Positions 48,590 through 59,047 of a stretch of 64,000 bases of DNA are shown here, piece after piece. Within the stretch, counting starts at the first letter, position 1, and the number at the start of each line of letters is the position of its first letter. The stretch is from Prevotella melaninogenica (GTDB taxonomy: Bacteria; Bacteroidota; Bacteroidia; Bacteroidales; Bacteroidaceae), in the NCBI RefSeq assembly GCF_018128065.1, contig NZ_CP072359.1, forward strand, positions 806,001 through 870,000, written 5' to 3'. The position numbers and the translations under genes were made by a program. The notes below the pieces were generated by a model. The model had not been told where the DNA came from and searched no databases. It saw only the letters and a program-made list of their open reading frames with translations.

Positions 48590-49417
48590 ATGGCAGTACG
48601 TAAATTAAACCCGGTTACACCGGGACAAAGACACAAGGTTATTGGCACGTTCGAGGATATTACTGCATCCGTGCCAGAGAAGTCTCTCGTTTACGGTAAA
48701 CGTTCTACCGGTGGTCGAAACAACACCGGTAAGATGACTGTCCGCTACATGGGCGGTGGTCATAAGAAGAAGTATCGTCTTATCGACTTCAAGCGAGAGA
48801 AAGATGGTGTTCCAGCTGTAGTGAAGACAATCGAATATGATCCTAACAGATCAGCTCGCATTGCACTGTTATACTATGCTGATGGTGAAAAACGTTACAT
48901 TATTGCTCCTAACGGACTGCAAGTTGGTGCAACACTGATGTCAGGTGCTGAGGCAGCACCTGAGGTTGGTAATGCACTTCCTTTGGCTAACATTCCTGTT
49001 GGTACTGTAATTCACAACATTGAGTTACGTCCAGGTCAGGGTGCATTGCTCGTTCGTTCGGCTGGTAACTTTGCTCAGCTTACTTCTCGTGAAGGCAGTT
49101 ATTGTGTTATCAAGCTCCCTTCTGGTGAAACACGCCAGATTTTGTCAGCTTGTAAGGCAACTGTTGGTAGTGTAGGTAATTCTGACCATGCTCTTGAGCA
49201 GTCTGGTAAGGCTGGTCGCTCTCGCTGGTTGGGACGTCGTCCTCACAACCGTGGTGTTGTTATGAACCCTGTTGATCACCCAATGGGTGGTGGTGAAGGT
49301 CGCCAGTCTGGTGGTCATCCACGTTCTCGCAAGGGCTTGTACGCTAAGGGTCTCAAGACTCGTGCACCTAAGAAGCTTTCAAACAAGTACATTATTGAGA
49401 GAGCTAACAAGAAGTAA
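48590..49417 (+). CDS. rplB: 50S ribosomal protein L2
   Basis: 275 residues. [37 protein letters not shown] and the conserved [18 protein letters not shown] with the essential histidine near the peptidyl-transferase centre. Confidence 0.98.
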   Translation: MAVRKLNPVTPGQRHKVIGTFEDITASVPEKSLVYGKRSTGGRNNTGKMTVRYMGGGHKKKYRLIDFKREKDGVPAVVKTIEYDPNRSARIALLYYADGEKRYIIAPNGLQVGATLMSGAEAAPEVGNALPLANIPVGTVIHNIELRPGQGALLVRSAGNFAQLTSREGSYCVIKLPSGETRQILSACKATVGSVGNSDHALEQSGKAGRSRWLGRRPHNRGVVMNPVDHPMGGGEGRQSGGHPRSRKGLYAKGLKTRAPKKLSNKYIIERANKK

Positions 49418-49439
49418 TCAAAGTAATTAAGAGTAAATT

Positions 49440-49709
49440 ATGAGTCGTTCATTAAAAAAAGGTCCATACATCAACGTATCACTCGAGAAGAAGATTCTTG
49501 CTATGAATGAGAGTGGTAAGCAGAATGTAATTAAGACATGGGCCAGAGCATCAATGATTTCCCCTGATTTTGTGGGTCACACTGTTGCAGTTCATAACGG
49601 AAATAAATTTATCCCTGTTTACATTACTGAGAATATGGTAGGTCATAAGCTCGGAGAGTTCAGTCCTACACGCCGTTTCGGTGGTCACTCTGGTAATAAT
49701 AAGAGGTAA
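49440..49709 (+). CDS. rpsS: 30S ribosomal protein S19
   Basis: 89 residues, [20 protein letters not shown] and [20 protein letters not shown] signature. Confidence 0.98.
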   Translation: MSRSLKKGPYINVSLEKKILAMNESGKQNVIKTWARASMISPDFVGHTVAVHNGNKFIPVYITENMVGHKLGEFSPTRRFGGHSGNNKR

Positions 49710-49745
49710 GCAGGTCGTAATCCATTTAGAAAATAGAATAATATA

Positions 49746-50159
49746 ATGGGAGCAAGAAAACGTATAAAGGCTGAAGCTCGTAAAGAAGCTTTGAGAAGCC
49801 AGTATTTTGCAAAGCTCAAGGACTGTCCTTCTTCTCCACGCAAGATGCGCTATGTTGTAGACATGGTTCGTGGTATGGAGGTCAATCGTGCCCTTGGCGT
49901 ACTAAGATTCTCCAAGAAAGCAGCTGCTCAGAACGTTGAGAAACTTCTGCGTTCAGCTATCAACAACTGGGAGACAAAGAATGACCGCAAGGCTGAAGAC
50001 GGTGAACTTTATATCTCTAAGATCTTCGTTGATGAAGGCGTTACAATGAAGCGCATGCGTCCTGCACCACAGGGCCGTGGCTACAGAATCCGCAAACGTT
50101 CTAACCACGTCACTCTCTTCGTTAATTCAAAGGATGACGCTAATAATGATGATAAATAA
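49746..50159 (+). CDS. rplV: 50S ribosomal protein L22
   Basis: 137 residues, [20 protein letters not shown] and the tunnel hairpin [20 protein letters not shown]; acidic C-terminal extension ([10 protein letters not shown]) beyond the usual end. Confidence 0.98.
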   Translation: MGARKRIKAEARKEALRSQYFAKLKDCPSSPRKMRYVVDMVRGMEVNRALGVLRFSKKAAAQNVEKLLRSAINNWETKNDRKAEDGELYISKIFVDEGVTMKRMRPAPQGRGYRIRKRSNHVTLFVNSKDDANNDDK

Positions 50160-50167
50160 ATAGTAGA

Positions 50168-50896
50168 ATGGGACAGAAAGTTAATCCAATTAGCAACCGT
50201 CTTGGTATCATCCGCGGTTGGGAGTCAAATTGGTTCGGTGGCAAAAACTTCGGGGATAATCTCGTAGAGGATCGCAAGATTCGTACTTACCTGAACAAGC
50301 GTTTGGAAAAAGCAAGCGTTTCCCGTATTGTCATTGAGCGCACATTGAAGCTCGTCACCATTACTATTTGCACCGCTCGTCCGGGTATCGTTATCGGCAA
50401 AGGTGGTCAGGATGTTGATAAGCTTAAAGAAGAGTTGAAGAACCTTTTCAAGAAGGAAGTTCAGATTAATATCTTCGAGGTTAAGAAACCTGAACTTGAT
50501 GCCAACATCGTTGGTAACAATATCGCTCGCCAGGTAGAAGGTAAGATTGCTTACCGTCGTGCTATCAAGATGGCAATTGCCAACACTATGCGTGCTGGTG
50601 CTGAGGGTATCAAAGTTCAAATTACAGGTCGTCTGAACGGTGCCGAAATGGCTCGTAAGGAAATGTTTAAGGAGGGTCGTACTCCTCTGCATACATTCCG
50701 TGCAGACATCGATTATTGTCAGACAGAAGCCCTTACAAAGGTTGGTCTGCTGGGTATCAAGGTATGGATTTGCCGTGGTGAAGTTTACAACAAGGTAGAC
50801 CTCACACCTAACTTTACTCAGGAGAAGAACAATGGCCGTTCTAACAATGGTGGCCGTTCTGGAAGAGGTAATCGTAGAAGAAACAATAACCGTTAA
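50168..50896 (+). CDS. rpsC: 30S ribosomal protein S3
   Basis: 242 residues. KH domain with [11 protein letters not shown]-terminal domain with [20 protein letters not shown], then an Asn/Arg/Gly-rich tail ([18 protein letters not shown]). Part of the mRNA entry site. Confidence 0.97.
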   Translation: MGQKVNPISNRLGIIRGWESNWFGGKNFGDNLVEDRKIRTYLNKRLEKASVSRIVIERTLKLVTITICTARPGIVIGKGGQDVDKLKEELKNLFKKEVQINIFEVKKPELDANIVGNNIARQVEGKIAYRRAIKMAIANTMRAGAEGIKVQITGRLNGAEMARKEMFKEGRTPLHTFRADIDYCQTEALTKVGLLGIKVWICRGEVYNKVDLTPNFTQEKNNGRSNNGGRSGRGNRRRNNNR

Positions 50897-50910
50897 AAGA
50901 AGAAGCTATC

Positions 50911-51339
50911 ATGTTACAGCCAAAAAGAGTAAAATATAGAAGACCTCAAGACGGACGTGGCAATAAAGGCAACGCCCACAGAGGTACACAGCTGGCTTTC
51001 GGCTCATTCGGCATCAAGACACTTGAGGCTAAGTGGATCGACAGCCGTCAGATTGAGGCCGCTCGTATAGCCGTAAACCGCTATATGAACCGTCAGGGCC
51101 AGGTCTGGATTCGCATCTTCCCTGATAAGCCAATCACACGTAAGCCTGCCGATGTTCGTATGGGTAAGGGTAAGGGTGATCCAGCAGGATGGGTTGCACC
51201 AGTTACCCCAGGTCGTGTTCTCTTTGAAGTAGAGGGCGTAAGCTTTGATATTGCAAAGGAGGCTCTTCGCCTCGCTGCACAGAAGCTGCCTGTTAAGACA
51301 AAGTTTATTGTTAGACGTGATTTCGATAAAAACGCTTAA
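50911..51339 (+). CDS. rplP: 50S ribosomal protein L16
   Basis: 142 residues, [20 protein letters not shown] and [20 protein letters not shown], close to the A-site tRNA elbow. Confidence 0.98.
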   Translation: MLQPKRVKYRRPQDGRGNKGNAHRGTQLAFGSFGIKTLEAKWIDSRQIEAARIAVNRYMNRQGQVWIRIFPDKPITRKPADVRMGKGKGDPAGWVAPVTPGRVLFEVEGVSFDIAKEALRLAAQKLPVKTKFIVRRDFDKNA

Positions 51340-51344
51340 GAAAG

Positions 51345-51539
51345 ATGAAGATTAAAGAAGTAAAAGAACTCGAAACCAAGGATTTGGTTGAGAAAATAGA
51401 GAATGCTGAGGCAGCTCTCGCAAAGATGAAGCTGAATCATCATATTACTCCGCTTGAGAATCCATCTCAGATTAAGGCCGCTCGTCGTGACATTGCACGT
51501 ATGAAAACAGAACTTTCTCAGAGAGAACTTAATAAATAA
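51345..51539 (+). CDS. rpmC: 50S ribosomal protein L29
   Basis: 64 residues, two-helix protein with [20 protein letters not shown] and [20 protein letters not shown], typical L29. Five bases after rplP. Confidence 0.96.
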   Translation: MKIKEVKELETKDLVEKIENAEAALAKMKLNHHITPLENPSQIKAARRDIARMKTELSQRELNK

Positions 51540-51550
51540 CAATGGTCCAG

Positions 51551-51808
51551 ATGGAAACAAGAAATTTAAGAAAAGTAAGACAGGGTGTCGTTATCAGCAA
51601 CAAAATGGATAAAACCATCGTTATTGCAGCTAAGTTCAAGGAGAAGCACCCTATTTATGGTAAGTTTGTCCAAAAGACAAAGAAGTACCATGCTCATGAC
51701 GAGAAGAATGAGGCTAATGTAGGTGATACAGTACTCATTATGGAGACTCGTCCTCTTTCTAAGACAAAGAGATGGAGATTAGTTCAAATTGTAGAAAAAG
51801 CTAAGTAA
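51551..51808 (+). CDS. rpsQ: 30S ribosomal protein S17
   Basis: 85 residues, [20 protein letters not shown] and [22 protein letters not shown] 51551 gives the family's usual METRNLRK start; ATG 51542 is an alternative three codons upstream. Confidence 0.96.
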   Translation: METRNLRKVRQGVVISNKMDKTIVIAAKFKEKHPIYGKFVQKTKKYHAHDEKNEANVGDTVLIMETRPLSKTKRWRLVQIVEKAK

Positions 51809-51810
51809 TT

Positions 51811-52176
51811 ATGATACAGACAGAATCAAAACTTACAGTATGTGATAACAGCGGCGCTCGTGAAGCGAAGTGCATTCGTGTGCTCGGTGGTACACGCCGT
51901 CGTTACGCAAGTGTTGGTGACGTTATCGTAGTTGCTGTACAGAACGTCATCCCATCAAGTGAATTGAAAAAGGGTGCAGTATCAAAGGCTTTGATCGTTC
52001 GCACAAAGAAGGAAATTCGTCGTGCTGATGGTTCATACATCCGCTTCGATGATAACGCATGTGTATTGCTGAACAATGCTGGCGAGATTCGTGGTAGCCG
52101 TATCTTCGGCCCAGTTGCTCGTGAGTTGCGTGCGGTGAACATGAAGGTCGTTTCTTTGGCACCTGAGGTTCTTTAA
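51811..52176 (+). CDS. rplN: 50S ribosomal protein L14
   Basis: 121 residues, [20 protein letters not shown] and [10 protein letters not shown] signature at the end. Confidence 0.98.
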   Translation: MIQTESKLTVCDNSGAREAKCIRVLGGTRRRYASVGDVIVVAVQNVIPSSELKKGAVSKALIVRTKKEIRRADGSYIRFDDNACVLLNNAGEIRGSRIFGPVARELRAVNMKVVSLAPEVL

Positions 52177-52196
52177 TTATTAAATAGAATAATAAA

Positions 52197-52514
52197 ATGG
52201 CAAAATTCCATATAAAGAAAGGCGATCAGGTCATTGTTCTTGCTGGTGCAGATAAGGGCAAGACAGGAAAGGTGCTTAAGGTCATCGCAGATAAGGAGCG
52301 TGCTATTGTAGAGGGTTTGAATATGGTCTCAAAGAGCACAAAACCTTCTGCTGCTAACCCTCAGGGTGGTATCATTAAGCAGGAGGCTGCAATTCATATC
52401 TCAAATTTAAGTCTCATCGATCCGAAGAGCGGTAAGGCTACACGTATCAAGATTGAGCGTGAAGGCAAAACTGTTAAGCGTATCGCTAAAAAGTCAGGGG
52501 AGGAAATTAAGTAA
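52197..52514 (+). CDS. rplX: 50S ribosomal protein L24
   Basis: 105 residues, KOW motif [36 protein letters not shown]. Its stop overlaps rplE by one base. Confidence 0.97.
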   Translation: MAKFHIKKGDQVIVLAGADKGKTGKVLKVIADKERAIVEGLNMVSKSTKPSAANPQGGIIKQEAAIHISNLSLIDPKSGKATRIKIEREGKTVKRIAKKSGEEIK

Positions 52515-53068
52515 TGAATACAGCTCAGTTAAAGAAACAGTACAAGGAGCAGATTGCTCCTGCTTTGCAGAAGCAGTTCAACTATTCTTCAGCTATGCAG
52601 GTACCTGTTTTGAAGAAGATTGTTATCAATCAGGGTCTTGGTGATGCAACCCAGGATAAGAAACTTATCGAAGTTGCTGTTAACGAGATTTCTTCTATCA
52701 CAGGTCAGAAGGCTGTTGCAACTTATTCTAAGAAGGATATTGCAAACTTCAAGTTGCGTAAGAAGATGCCTATCGGCGTTATGGTAACTCTGCGTCGTGA
52801 GCGTATGTATGAGTTCCTCGAGAAACTTGTTCGCGTATCTTTGCCACGTATTCGTGACTTCAAGGGTATTGAGAGCAAGTTCGATGGTCGTGGAAATTAT
52901 ACTCTCGGTATTACCGAGCAGATCATCTTCCCAGAGATTAATATCGATCAGGTTGACCGCATCCAGGGTATGAACATCACTTTCGTTACATCAGCTAAGA
53001 CTGATGAAGAGGGTTATGCTTTGCTGAAGGGCTTCGGACTTCCATTCAAGAATGCTAAAAACGATTAA
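52514..53068 (+). CDS. rplE: 50S ribosomal protein L5
   Basis: 184 residues. [34 protein letters not shown] and LRxxRDFKGI-like motif; binds 5S rRNA. Confidence 0.98.
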   Translation: MNTAQLKKQYKEQIAPALQKQFNYSSAMQVPVLKKIVINQGLGDATQDKKLIEVAVNEISSITGQKAVATYSKKDIANFKLRKKMPIGVMVTLRRERMYEFLEKLVRVSLPRIRDFKGIESKFDGRGNYTLGITEQIIFPEINIDQVDRIQGMNITFVTSAKTDEEGYALLKGFGLPFKNAKND

Positions 53069-53073
53069 TTGAT

Positions 53074-53376
53074 ATGGCAAAAGAATCAATGAAAGCTCGC
53101 GAAGTAAAGCGTGCGAAGCTTGTTGCTCGCTATGCTGAGAAACGCGCAGCTCTGAAAAAGATTATCGCTACTTCAAACGATCCTGAAGAGGCTTATGAGG
53201 CTGCTCGCAAGTTGCAGTCTATTCCAAAGAATGCTAATCCTATTCGTTTGCACAATCGTTGCAAGATTACAGGACGTCCAAAGGGTTACATTCGTCAGTT
53301 TGGTCTCTCTCGTATTCAGTTCCGTGAGATGGCATCTCAGGGACTCATTCCAGGTGTGAAGAAGGCAAGCTGGTAA
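53074..53376 (+). CDS. rpsN: 30S ribosomal protein S14 (long, zinc-free form)
   Basis: 100 residues, [20 protein letters not shown] and [20 protein letters not shown]. The zinc-ribbon CxxC pairs of the short form are absent, so this is the C-minus type. Confidence 0.97.
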   Translation: MAKESMKAREVKRAKLVARYAEKRAALKKIIATSNDPEEAYEAARKLQSIPKNANPIRLHNRCKITGRPKGYIRQFGLSRIQFREMASQGLIPGVKKASW

Positions 53377-53390
53377 TCAAATATATCGAC

Positions 53391-53442
53391 GCGGATAGTG
53401 AATTGTGAAATTTAATTTGTACCTTTGCAGTTCATTATCCGC
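53391..53442 (+). promoter_or_regulatory. Internal promoter box inside an inverted repeat before rpsH
   Basis: TACCTTTG at 53420-53427 is a full -7 match. GCGGATAGTGAA (53391-53402) is complementary to TTCATTATCCGC (53431-53442) but for one G-T position, so the -7 box lies in the loop. No TTTG is found at the -33 place. Confidence 0.6.
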
Positions 53443-53501
53443 TTTCAAGCGATTTTTTAATATTGTCGGGGTAGTCCCGATTAATTAAACATTTATATTT
53501 T

Positions 53502-53897
53502 ATGACAGATCCAATAGCAGATTATCTGACAAGACTCAGAAACGCAATCATGGCTCATCACCGTGTTGTTGAGGTTCCTGCGTCTAACTTGAAGAAGTCT
53601 ATTACTAAGATCCTCTTCGAGAAGGGTTACATCTTGAACTATAAGTTCATCGAGGATGGTCCCCAAGGTTCAATCAAGGTCGCACTGAAGTACGATCCTG
53701 TAACAAAGCAGAGCGCTATCAAGAAATTGAAGCGTGTTTCTACCCCAGGTCTTCGCCAGTATACTGGTTACAAAGACATGCCGAGAGTAATTAACGGACT
53801 TGGAATTGCTATCCTTTCCACGTCTAAAGGTGTAATGACAGACAAGGAAGCTGCTGCCGAGAAAATTGGTGGTGAGGTTCTTTGCTATGTTTATTAA
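53502..53897 (+). CDS. rpsH: 30S ribosomal protein S8
   Basis: 131 residues, MTDPIADYLTRLRNAIMAHH and GLGIAILSTSKGVMTDKEA. S8 is the feedback repressor of the spc operon in E. coli. A 125-base gap with a promoter box separates it from rpsN. Confidence 0.98.
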   Translation: MTDPIADYLTRLRNAIMAHHRVVEVPASNLKKSITKILFEKGYILNYKFIEDGPQGSIKVALKYDPVTKQSAIKKLKRVSTPGLRQYTGYKDMPRVINGLGIAILSTSKGVMTDKEAAAEKIGGEVLCYVY

Positions 53898-53911
53898 TTG
53901 GAGGATTGAAT

Positions 53912-54478
53912 ATGTCAAGAATAGGAAAATTGCCAATTAGTGTTCCAGCTGGCGTTACAGTTGCTCTTAACAATGGTGTTGTTACAGTAAAAGGTCCTAA
54001 AGGTGAACTCTCTCAGAAGGTAGATTCTTCTATCAAGACTATCATTGAGGACGGTCAGGTAACATTCGAAATTGATGAGAATAGCCCAGTAAACTACAAG
54101 CAGAAGCAGGCTTTCCATGGTCTTTATCGTTCGCTCGTTAACAATATGGTTGTTGGTGTAAGTGAAGGTTATAAGAAAACACTGGAGCTCGTAGGTGTAG
54201 GTTATCGTGTTTCTAATCAGGGTAACTTGGTAGAGTTCTCTCTTGGTTATACTCACCCAATCTTTATTCAGCTTCCTTCAGAAGTTAAGGTTGAGACAAA
54301 GAGTGAGCGTAACCAGAATCCAATCATCACTCTTGAATCAGCTGACAAGCAGCTGCTTGGTCTCATCTGTGCAAAGATTCGTTCTTTCCGTAAGCCTGAG
54401 CCTTACAAGGGTAAGGGTGTCCTGTTCCAGGGTGAGGTTATTCGCAGAAAGTCTGGTAAGACAGCTGCAGCTAAGTAA
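53912..54478 (+). CDS. rplF: 50S ribosomal protein L6
   Basis: 188 residues, MSRIGKLPISVPAGVTVALN start and KPEPYKGKGVLFQGEVIRRK near the end. GGAGG at the right distance supports ATG 53912 against an upstream in-frame ATG at 53882 inside rpsH. Confidence 0.98.
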   Translation: MSRIGKLPISVPAGVTVALNNGVVTVKGPKGELSQKVDSSIKTIIEDGQVTFEIDENSPVNYKQKQAFHGLYRSLVNNMVVGVSEGYKKTLELVGVGYRVSNQGNLVEFSLGYTHPIFIQLPSEVKVETKSERNQNPIITLESADKQLLGLICAKIRSFRKPEPYKGKGVLFQGEVIRRKSGKTAAAK

Positions 54479-54499
54479 CTTTAATACATCATTACGATT

Positions 54500-54844
54500 A
54501 TGACAACAAAGAAAGAACAAAGAAGAATTAAGATAAAGTTCCGCATTCGTAAGAGTGTGAACGGTACTGCTGAACGCCCACGCTTGAGCGTTTTCCGCAG
54601 TAATAAGCAGATTTATGCACAGGTTATTAACGATCTGACCGGAACAACCCTCGCTTCAGCTTCTTCACTTGGCCTTGAGAAAATGGCTAAGATTGATCAG
54701 GCTAAGAAGGTAGGTGCGCTCGTTGCTGAGCATGCTAAGGCTGCTGGTGTAGAGCAGGTTGTTTTTGACCGTAACGGTTATCTCTATCACGGACGTGTAC
54801 AGGCTTTGGCTGATGCTGCACGTGAGGGAGGACTTAAATTCTAA
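54500..54844 (+). CDS. rplR: 50S ribosomal protein L18
   Basis: 114 residues, [20 protein letters not shown] and [20 protein letters not shown]; 5S rRNA binding. Confidence 0.98.
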   Translation: MTTKKEQRRIKIKFRIRKSVNGTAERPRLSVFRSNKQIYAQVINDLTGTTLASASSLGLEKMAKIDQAKKVGALVAEHAKAAGVEQVVFDRNGYLYHGRVQALADAAREGGLKF

Positions 54845-54850
54845 ACGATT

Positions 54851-55363
54851 ATGGCAATGAATAGAGTAAAAGTAAATAGTGATGTAGAACTGAAAGACCG
54901 CTTGGTTGCTATCAACCGTGTAACTAAGGTTACAAAGGGTGGTCGTACTTTCACATTCGCAGCTATCGTCGTTGTTGGTGACGGTAAGGGCGTTATTGGC
55001 TGGGGTCTTGGTAAGGCTGGCGAAGTTACGGCTGCTATCCAGAAAGGTACTGATTCAGCAAAGAAGAACCTTGTTAAGGTTCCAGTTTTGAAAGGTACTG
55101 TTCCTCATGAGGCAGAGGCTCGCTTTAGCGGTGCTCATGTTCTCCTTAAGCCAGCTGCAGCCGGTACTGGTTTGAAGGCCGGAGGTGCTATGCGTGCTGT
55201 TCTTGAGAGTGCAGGTGTTACTGACGTGATTGCAAAGTCAAAGGGTTCTTCTAACCCTCATAACCTTGTAAAGGCTACTATTGCTGCCCTTGCTGAAATG
55301 CGTGATGCATATACAGTGGCTGGTGAGCGTGGTATCAGTATGGAAAAAGTATTTAACGGTTAA
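54851..55363 (+). CDS. rpsE: 30S ribosomal protein S5
   Basis: 170 residues, [20 protein letters not shown] and [23 protein letters not shown] 54857 is a possible alternative start. Confidence 0.98.
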   Translation: MAMNRVKVNSDVELKDRLVAINRVTKVTKGGRTFTFAAIVVVGDGKGVIGWGLGKAGEVTAAIQKGTDSAKKNLVKVPVLKGTVPHEAEARFSGAHVLLKPAAAGTGLKAGGAMRAVLESAGVTDVIAKSKGSSNPHNLVKATIAALAEMRDAYTVAGERGISMEKVFNG

Positions 55364-55381
55364 TTTAGGAGGTATTATATT

Positions 55382-55558
55382 ATGGCAACAATTAAGATTA
55401 AGCAGATTAAGAGCCGTATTGGTGCTCCTAAAGACCAAAAACAAACTTTGCAGGCTTTGGGACTTCGTAAGATTTCTCAGGTTGTTGAAGTAGAGGATAC
55501 TCCAAGCTGCCGAGGTATGATCCGTAAGGTGCATCACCTGGTATCAGTAATTGATTAA
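55382..55558 (+). CDS. rpmD: 50S ribosomal protein L30
   Basis: 58 residues: MATIKIKQIKSRIGAPKDQK, LQALGLRKISQVVEVEDTPS, ending HHLVSVID. A GGAGG (55370-55374 region) precedes the ATG. Normal place between rpsE and rplO. Confidence 0.96.
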   Translation: MATIKIKQIKSRIGAPKDQKQTLQALGLRKISQVVEVEDTPSCRGMIRKVHHLVSVID

Positions 55559-55584
55559 TTAATCTTTTAAAGAAAACAGTAATT

Positions 55585-56031
55585 ATGAAATTAAATAATT
55601 TGAAACCAGCTGTTGGCTCTACACATTCACGTCGTCGTATTGGTCGTGGTCCAGGTTCTGGACTCGGTGGAACCTCTACTCGTGGTCACAAGGGTGCAAA
55701 GTCACGTTCTGGTTATAAAAAGAAAATTGGCTTTGAGGGTGGTCAGATGCCTCTCCAGCGTCGTGTACCGAAGGCTGGATTCAAGAACATCAACCACAAG
55801 GAATATTTTGCTGTAAATCTTTCTACTCTTCAGGCACTTGCTGAGAAGAATAACCTTACTAAGATTGGTGTTGAGGAGCTTAAGGCTGCTGGTCTTACCA
55901 ATGGTAAGGAACTTGTTAAGGTTCTTGGTAATGGTGAGTTGAAGGCAAAGTTGGAGGTTTCAGCTAATGCTTTCTCTAAGACTGCTGAAGAAGCTATTAA
56001 GGCAGTTGGTGGTAACACAACTATAATCTAA
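55585..56031 (+). CDS. rplO: 50S ribosomal protein L15
   Basis: 148 residues, MKLNNLKPAVGSTHSRRRIG, GSGLGGTSTRGHKGAKSRSG and FEGGQMPLQRRVPKAGF. Confidence 0.98.
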   Translation: MKLNNLKPAVGSTHSRRRIGRGPGSGLGGTSTRGHKGAKSRSGYKKKIGFEGGQMPLQRRVPKAGFKNINHKEYFAVNLSTLQALAEKNNLTKIGVEELKAAGLTNGKELVKVLGNGELKAKLEVSANAFSKTAEEAIKAVGGNTTII

Positions 56032-56035
56032 GTTA

Positions 56036-57376
56036 ATGAAAAAGTTTATTGAGACACTGAAGAACTGTTGGAAAATTGAGGATTTGCGTCAGCGACTTCT
56101 CATTACCATTCTGTTCACAGCTATTTACCGTTTTGGGTCGTTTGTGGTGCTTCCTGGCATCAATCCTGCCCTGTTGGAAAAGTTGCAGGCACAGACCAAG
56201 GGCGGTCTTATGTCACTTTTGGACATGTTCTCCGGTGGTGCATTTTCTCATGCGTCAATCTTCGCATTAGGAATCATGCCATACATCTCAGCATCTATTG
56301 TTATGCAGCTCCTTGCTGTCGCTGTTCCTTATTTTCAAAAGATGCAGCGTGAAGGGGAGAGTGGCCATAAGAAGATAAACTGGTATACGCGTGTCCTGAC
56401 AGTAGTAATCCTACTGTTTCAGGCACCGTCTTACCTGATGAACTTAAAAATGCAGGCCGCTGGTGCTTTGGCATCAGGTATTGATTGGACTACATTTATG
56501 ATTCCTGCTACAATTATTCTTGCAGCAGGTTCAATGTTCATTCTTTGGCTTGGTGAGCGTATCACGGATAAAGGTGTCGGAAACGGTATCTCTTTAATCA
56601 TTATGATTGGTATCATTGCTCGTCTGCCACAGGCGGTTATTTTGGAATTTGGTAATCGAGTTTCAGAGGCTATCGGTGGTGGTATTGTGATGCTTATCAT
56701 TGAGATTATTATCCTTTATGCTGTTGTATGTGCGGCTATACTTCTCACTCAGGGAACTCGTAAGATTCCTGTACAGTATGCTAAACGTGTTGTTGGTAAT
56801 AAACAATATGGTGGAGCTCGTCAGTATATTCCATTGAAACTGTTCGCAGCTAACGTAATGCCTATCATTTTTGCGCAAGCTTTGATGTTTATTCCATTGG
56901 CAATTGTTCAGTATTCATCTGATAGTACAAACTCAGTACTTCAGTCTTTGATGAACACAAAGAGTTTGGCGTATAACTGTATTTATGTGCTTCTTATCGT
57001 AGTGTTTACTTATTTTTATACTGCGATTACACTTAATCCAACTCAGATGGCTGAGGATATGAAGCGTAACAACGGATTTATCCCTGGCGTTAAACCTGGA
57101 AAGGATACTGCAGATTACATTGATACTGTTATGTCTCGTCTTACGGGACCAGGAGCTTTGTTTATCGCTTTTATTGCTATTATGCCTGCATTAGCAGGAT
57201 ATTTAAATGTTGCTGATGCATTTGGTCAGTTCTTTGGTGGTACTTCGTTGTTGATTCTTGTTGGTGTTGTTATTGATACGCTCCAGCAGATAGAATCACA
57301 CTTGATGATGCGTCACTATGATGGACTTCTGAATTCAGGACATACACGTGGCAATGGTGGTGTTGCAGCCTATTAA
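56036..57376 (+). CDS. secY: Protein translocase subunit SecY
   Basis: 446 residues with ten hydrophobic segments. MSLLDMFSGGAFSHASIFAL and GIMPYISASIVMQLL mark the plug and TM2; the cytosolic loops hold NGISLIIMIG and PVQYAKRV. Forms the Sec channel with SecE (20396). Four bases after rplO. Confidence 0.98.
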   Translation: MKKFIETLKNCWKIEDLRQRLLITILFTAIYRFGSFVVLPGINPALLEKLQAQTKGGLMSLLDMFSGGAFSHASIFALGIMPYISASIVMQLLAVAVPYFQKMQREGESGHKKINWYTRVLTVVILLFQAPSYLMNLKMQAAGALASGIDWTTFMIPATIILAAGSMFILWLGERITDKGVGNGISLIIMIGIIARLPQAVILEFGNRVSEAIGGGIVMLIIEIIILYAVVCAAILLTQGTRKIPVQYAKRVVGNKQYGGARQYIPLKLFAANVMPIIFAQALMFIPLAIVQYSSDSTNSVLQSLMNTKSLAYNCIYVLLIVVFTYFYTAITLNPTQMAEDMKRNNGFIPGVKPGKDTADYIDTVMSRLTGPGALFIAFIAIMPALAGYLNVADAFGQFFGGTSLLILVGVVIDTLQQIESHLMMRHYDGLLNSGHTRGNGGVAAY

Positions 57377-57392
57377 ATCTTTATCTTAAGAA

Positions 57393-58193
57393 ATGAGTAT
57401 ATTTCTAAAGACTGAAGATGAAATTGAACTTATGCGTGAGGCCAACCTGCTGGTCGGTAAAACACTGGCAGAAGTTGGTCGTCATGTAAAGCCTGGTGTC
57501 ACGACTCTCCAGTTAGATAAAATAGCTGAAGAGTTTATCCGTGATAATGGTGCTATACCTACATTCAAAGGTTTCCCCAGTTCTTATGGGCCTCCTTTCC
57601 CCGGTAGTATTTGTGCGTCTGTAAATGATGTCGTAGTACATGGTGTACCAAGTGAGGATGTTGTTTTAAAGGATGGTGATATCATTTCTATTGATTGTGG
57701 GACTTTGCTAAACGGTTTCAACGGAGATAGTTGTTATACTTTTTGTGTTGGAGAAGTTAGTGAAGAAGTCAAGAAATTGCTTCGTACAACGAAGGAATCC
57801 CTTTATAAGGGTATTGAAGTAGCACAGGCTGGGCATCACGTAGGTGATATTGGTCAAGTTATTCAGGATTATTGCCAAGCACAAGGTTATGGTATTGTTC
57901 GTGAATTAACAGGGCATGGTATCGGACGTGAAATGCATGAGGAACCAGCTGTTCCCAATTATGGTAAGCGGGGAAGTGGAGTGTTACTCAAGGCAGGAAT
58001 GTGTATTGCTATAGAGCCAATGGTTACTATGGGCAAACGAGAAATCGGATTATTACCTGATCGTTGGAGTATTGTGACACGTGATCGTCGCCCAGCAGCT
58101 CACTTTGAGCACACAATTGCAATTAGAGCTGGTAAGGCTGATATTTTATCTTCTTTTGAGGAAGTTGAACATTTAGAAAGACAAAATTTTTAA
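57393..58193 (+). CDS. map: Methionine aminopeptidase, type I
   Basis: 266 residues. Removes initiator Met from new proteins. Metal ligands in DIISIDCGTLLNGFNGDSC (two Asp), ELTGHGIGREMHEEP (His), CIAIEPM (Glu) and HFEHTIAI (Glu). Usual spc-cluster neighbour between secY and infA. Confidence 0.97.
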   Translation: MSIFLKTEDEIELMREANLLVGKTLAEVGRHVKPGVTTLQLDKIAEEFIRDNGAIPTFKGFPSSYGPPFPGSICASVNDVVVHGVPSEDVVLKDGDIISIDCGTLLNGFNGDSCYTFCVGEVSEEVKKLLRTTKESLYKGIEVAQAGHHVGDIGQVIQDYCQAQGYGIVRELTGHGIGREMHEEPAVPNYGKRGSGVLLKAGMCIAIEPMVTMGKREIGLLPDRWSIVTRDRRPAAHFEHTIAIRAGKADILSSFEEVEHLERQNF

Positions 58194-58200
58194 TTAGTAT

Positions 58201-58419
58201 ATGGCAAAGCAAACTGCAATAGAGCAGGACGGAACAATTCTCGAAGCACTTTCAAATGCAATGTTCCGAGTGGAATTAGAGAATGGTGTTGATATCACCG
58301 CTCATATTTCCGGTAAGATGAGAATGCACTACATCAAGATTCTTCCTGGTGATAAGGTGAAGGTTGAGATGAGTCCATACGACCTGACTAAGGGTCGAAT
58401 CGTTTTCAGATACAAATAA
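58201..58419 (+). CDS. infA: Translation initiation factor IF-1
   Basis: 72 residues, [40 protein letters not shown] and [11 protein letters not shown]: complete S1/OB-fold IF-1. Confidence 0.98.
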   Translation: MAKQTAIEQDGTILEALSNAMFRVELENGVDITAHISGKMRMHYIKILPGDKVKVEMSPYDLTKGRIVFRYK

Positions 58420-58432
58420 ACAACATAGAGAT

Positions 58433-58549
58433 ATGAAGACAAGAGCATCATTAAAGAAGCGTACAGCCGACTGTAAGATCGTTCGTCGCAAGGGTCGTCT
58501 GTTCGTTATCAACAAGAAAAACCCTAAGTTCAAAATGCGTCAGGGTTAA
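58433..58549 (+). CDS. rpmJ: 50S ribosomal protein L36
   Basis: 38 residues: [25 protein letters not shown]..., ending KFKMRQG. Only one Cys remains of the zinc-binding set (the first pair reads RTADCK), so this is a form with a degenerate zinc site. Placed between infA and rpsM as usual. Confidence 0.95.
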   Translation: MKTRASLKKRTADCKIVRRKGRLFVINKKNPKFKMRQG

Positions 58550-58567
58550 GTTAAAAAAGCGTAAAGA

Positions 58568-58599
58568 GGTAAGTTTCTCGTAAATTATGCTTACCTTTG
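58568..58599 (+). promoter_or_regulatory. Internal promoter box inside an inverted repeat before rpsM
   Basis: TACCTTTG at 58592-58599; AGGTAAG (58568-58574) is the inverse of CTTACCT (58590-58596), so the -7 box forms part of the right arm. No TTTG at -33. Leads the alpha group (rpsM to rplQ). Confidence 0.6.
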
Positions 58600-58646
58600 C
58601 ATGCTTTTTAGCGCTAAATGACATTTATTTATTTAATTATCAAACA

Positions 58647-59027
58647 ATGGCAATAAGAATTGTTGGAGTAGATTTGCCCCAGAATAAGCGTGGCGAAATC
58701 GCATTGACCTATATCTATGGTATTGGTCGAAGTAGTTCAGCAAAGATATTGGATAAGGCTGGTATTAGCCGTGACCTGAAGGTCAGCGAGTGGTCTGATG
58801 ACCAGGCAGCCAAGATCCGTGAAATTATCGGTGCTGAATTCAAAGTTGAAGGTGATCTCCGTTCTGAGATCCAGATGAACATCAAGCGCCTCATGGATAT
58901 AGGTTGCTATCGTGGTGTTAGACATCGTAATGGTCTTCCTGTTCGCGGTCAGAGTACTAAGAACAATGCTCGTACCCGTAAGGGAAAGAAGAAGACTGTT
59001 GCTAATAAGAAGAAGGCTACTAAGTAA
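58647..59027 (+). CDS. rpsM: 30S ribosomal protein S13
   Basis: 126 residues, [34 protein letters not shown] and [23 protein letters not shown] 58647 is chosen; the frame open from 58587 overlaps the promoter. Confidence 0.98.
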   Translation: MAIRIVGVDLPQNKRGEIALTYIYGIGRSSSAKILDKAGISRDLKVSEWSDDQAAKIREIIGAEFKVEGDLRSEIQMNIKRLMDIGCYRGVRHRNGLPVRGQSTKNNARTRKGKKKTVANKKKATK

Positions 59028-59047
59028 TTCTAAGGAGGAAATTAATT

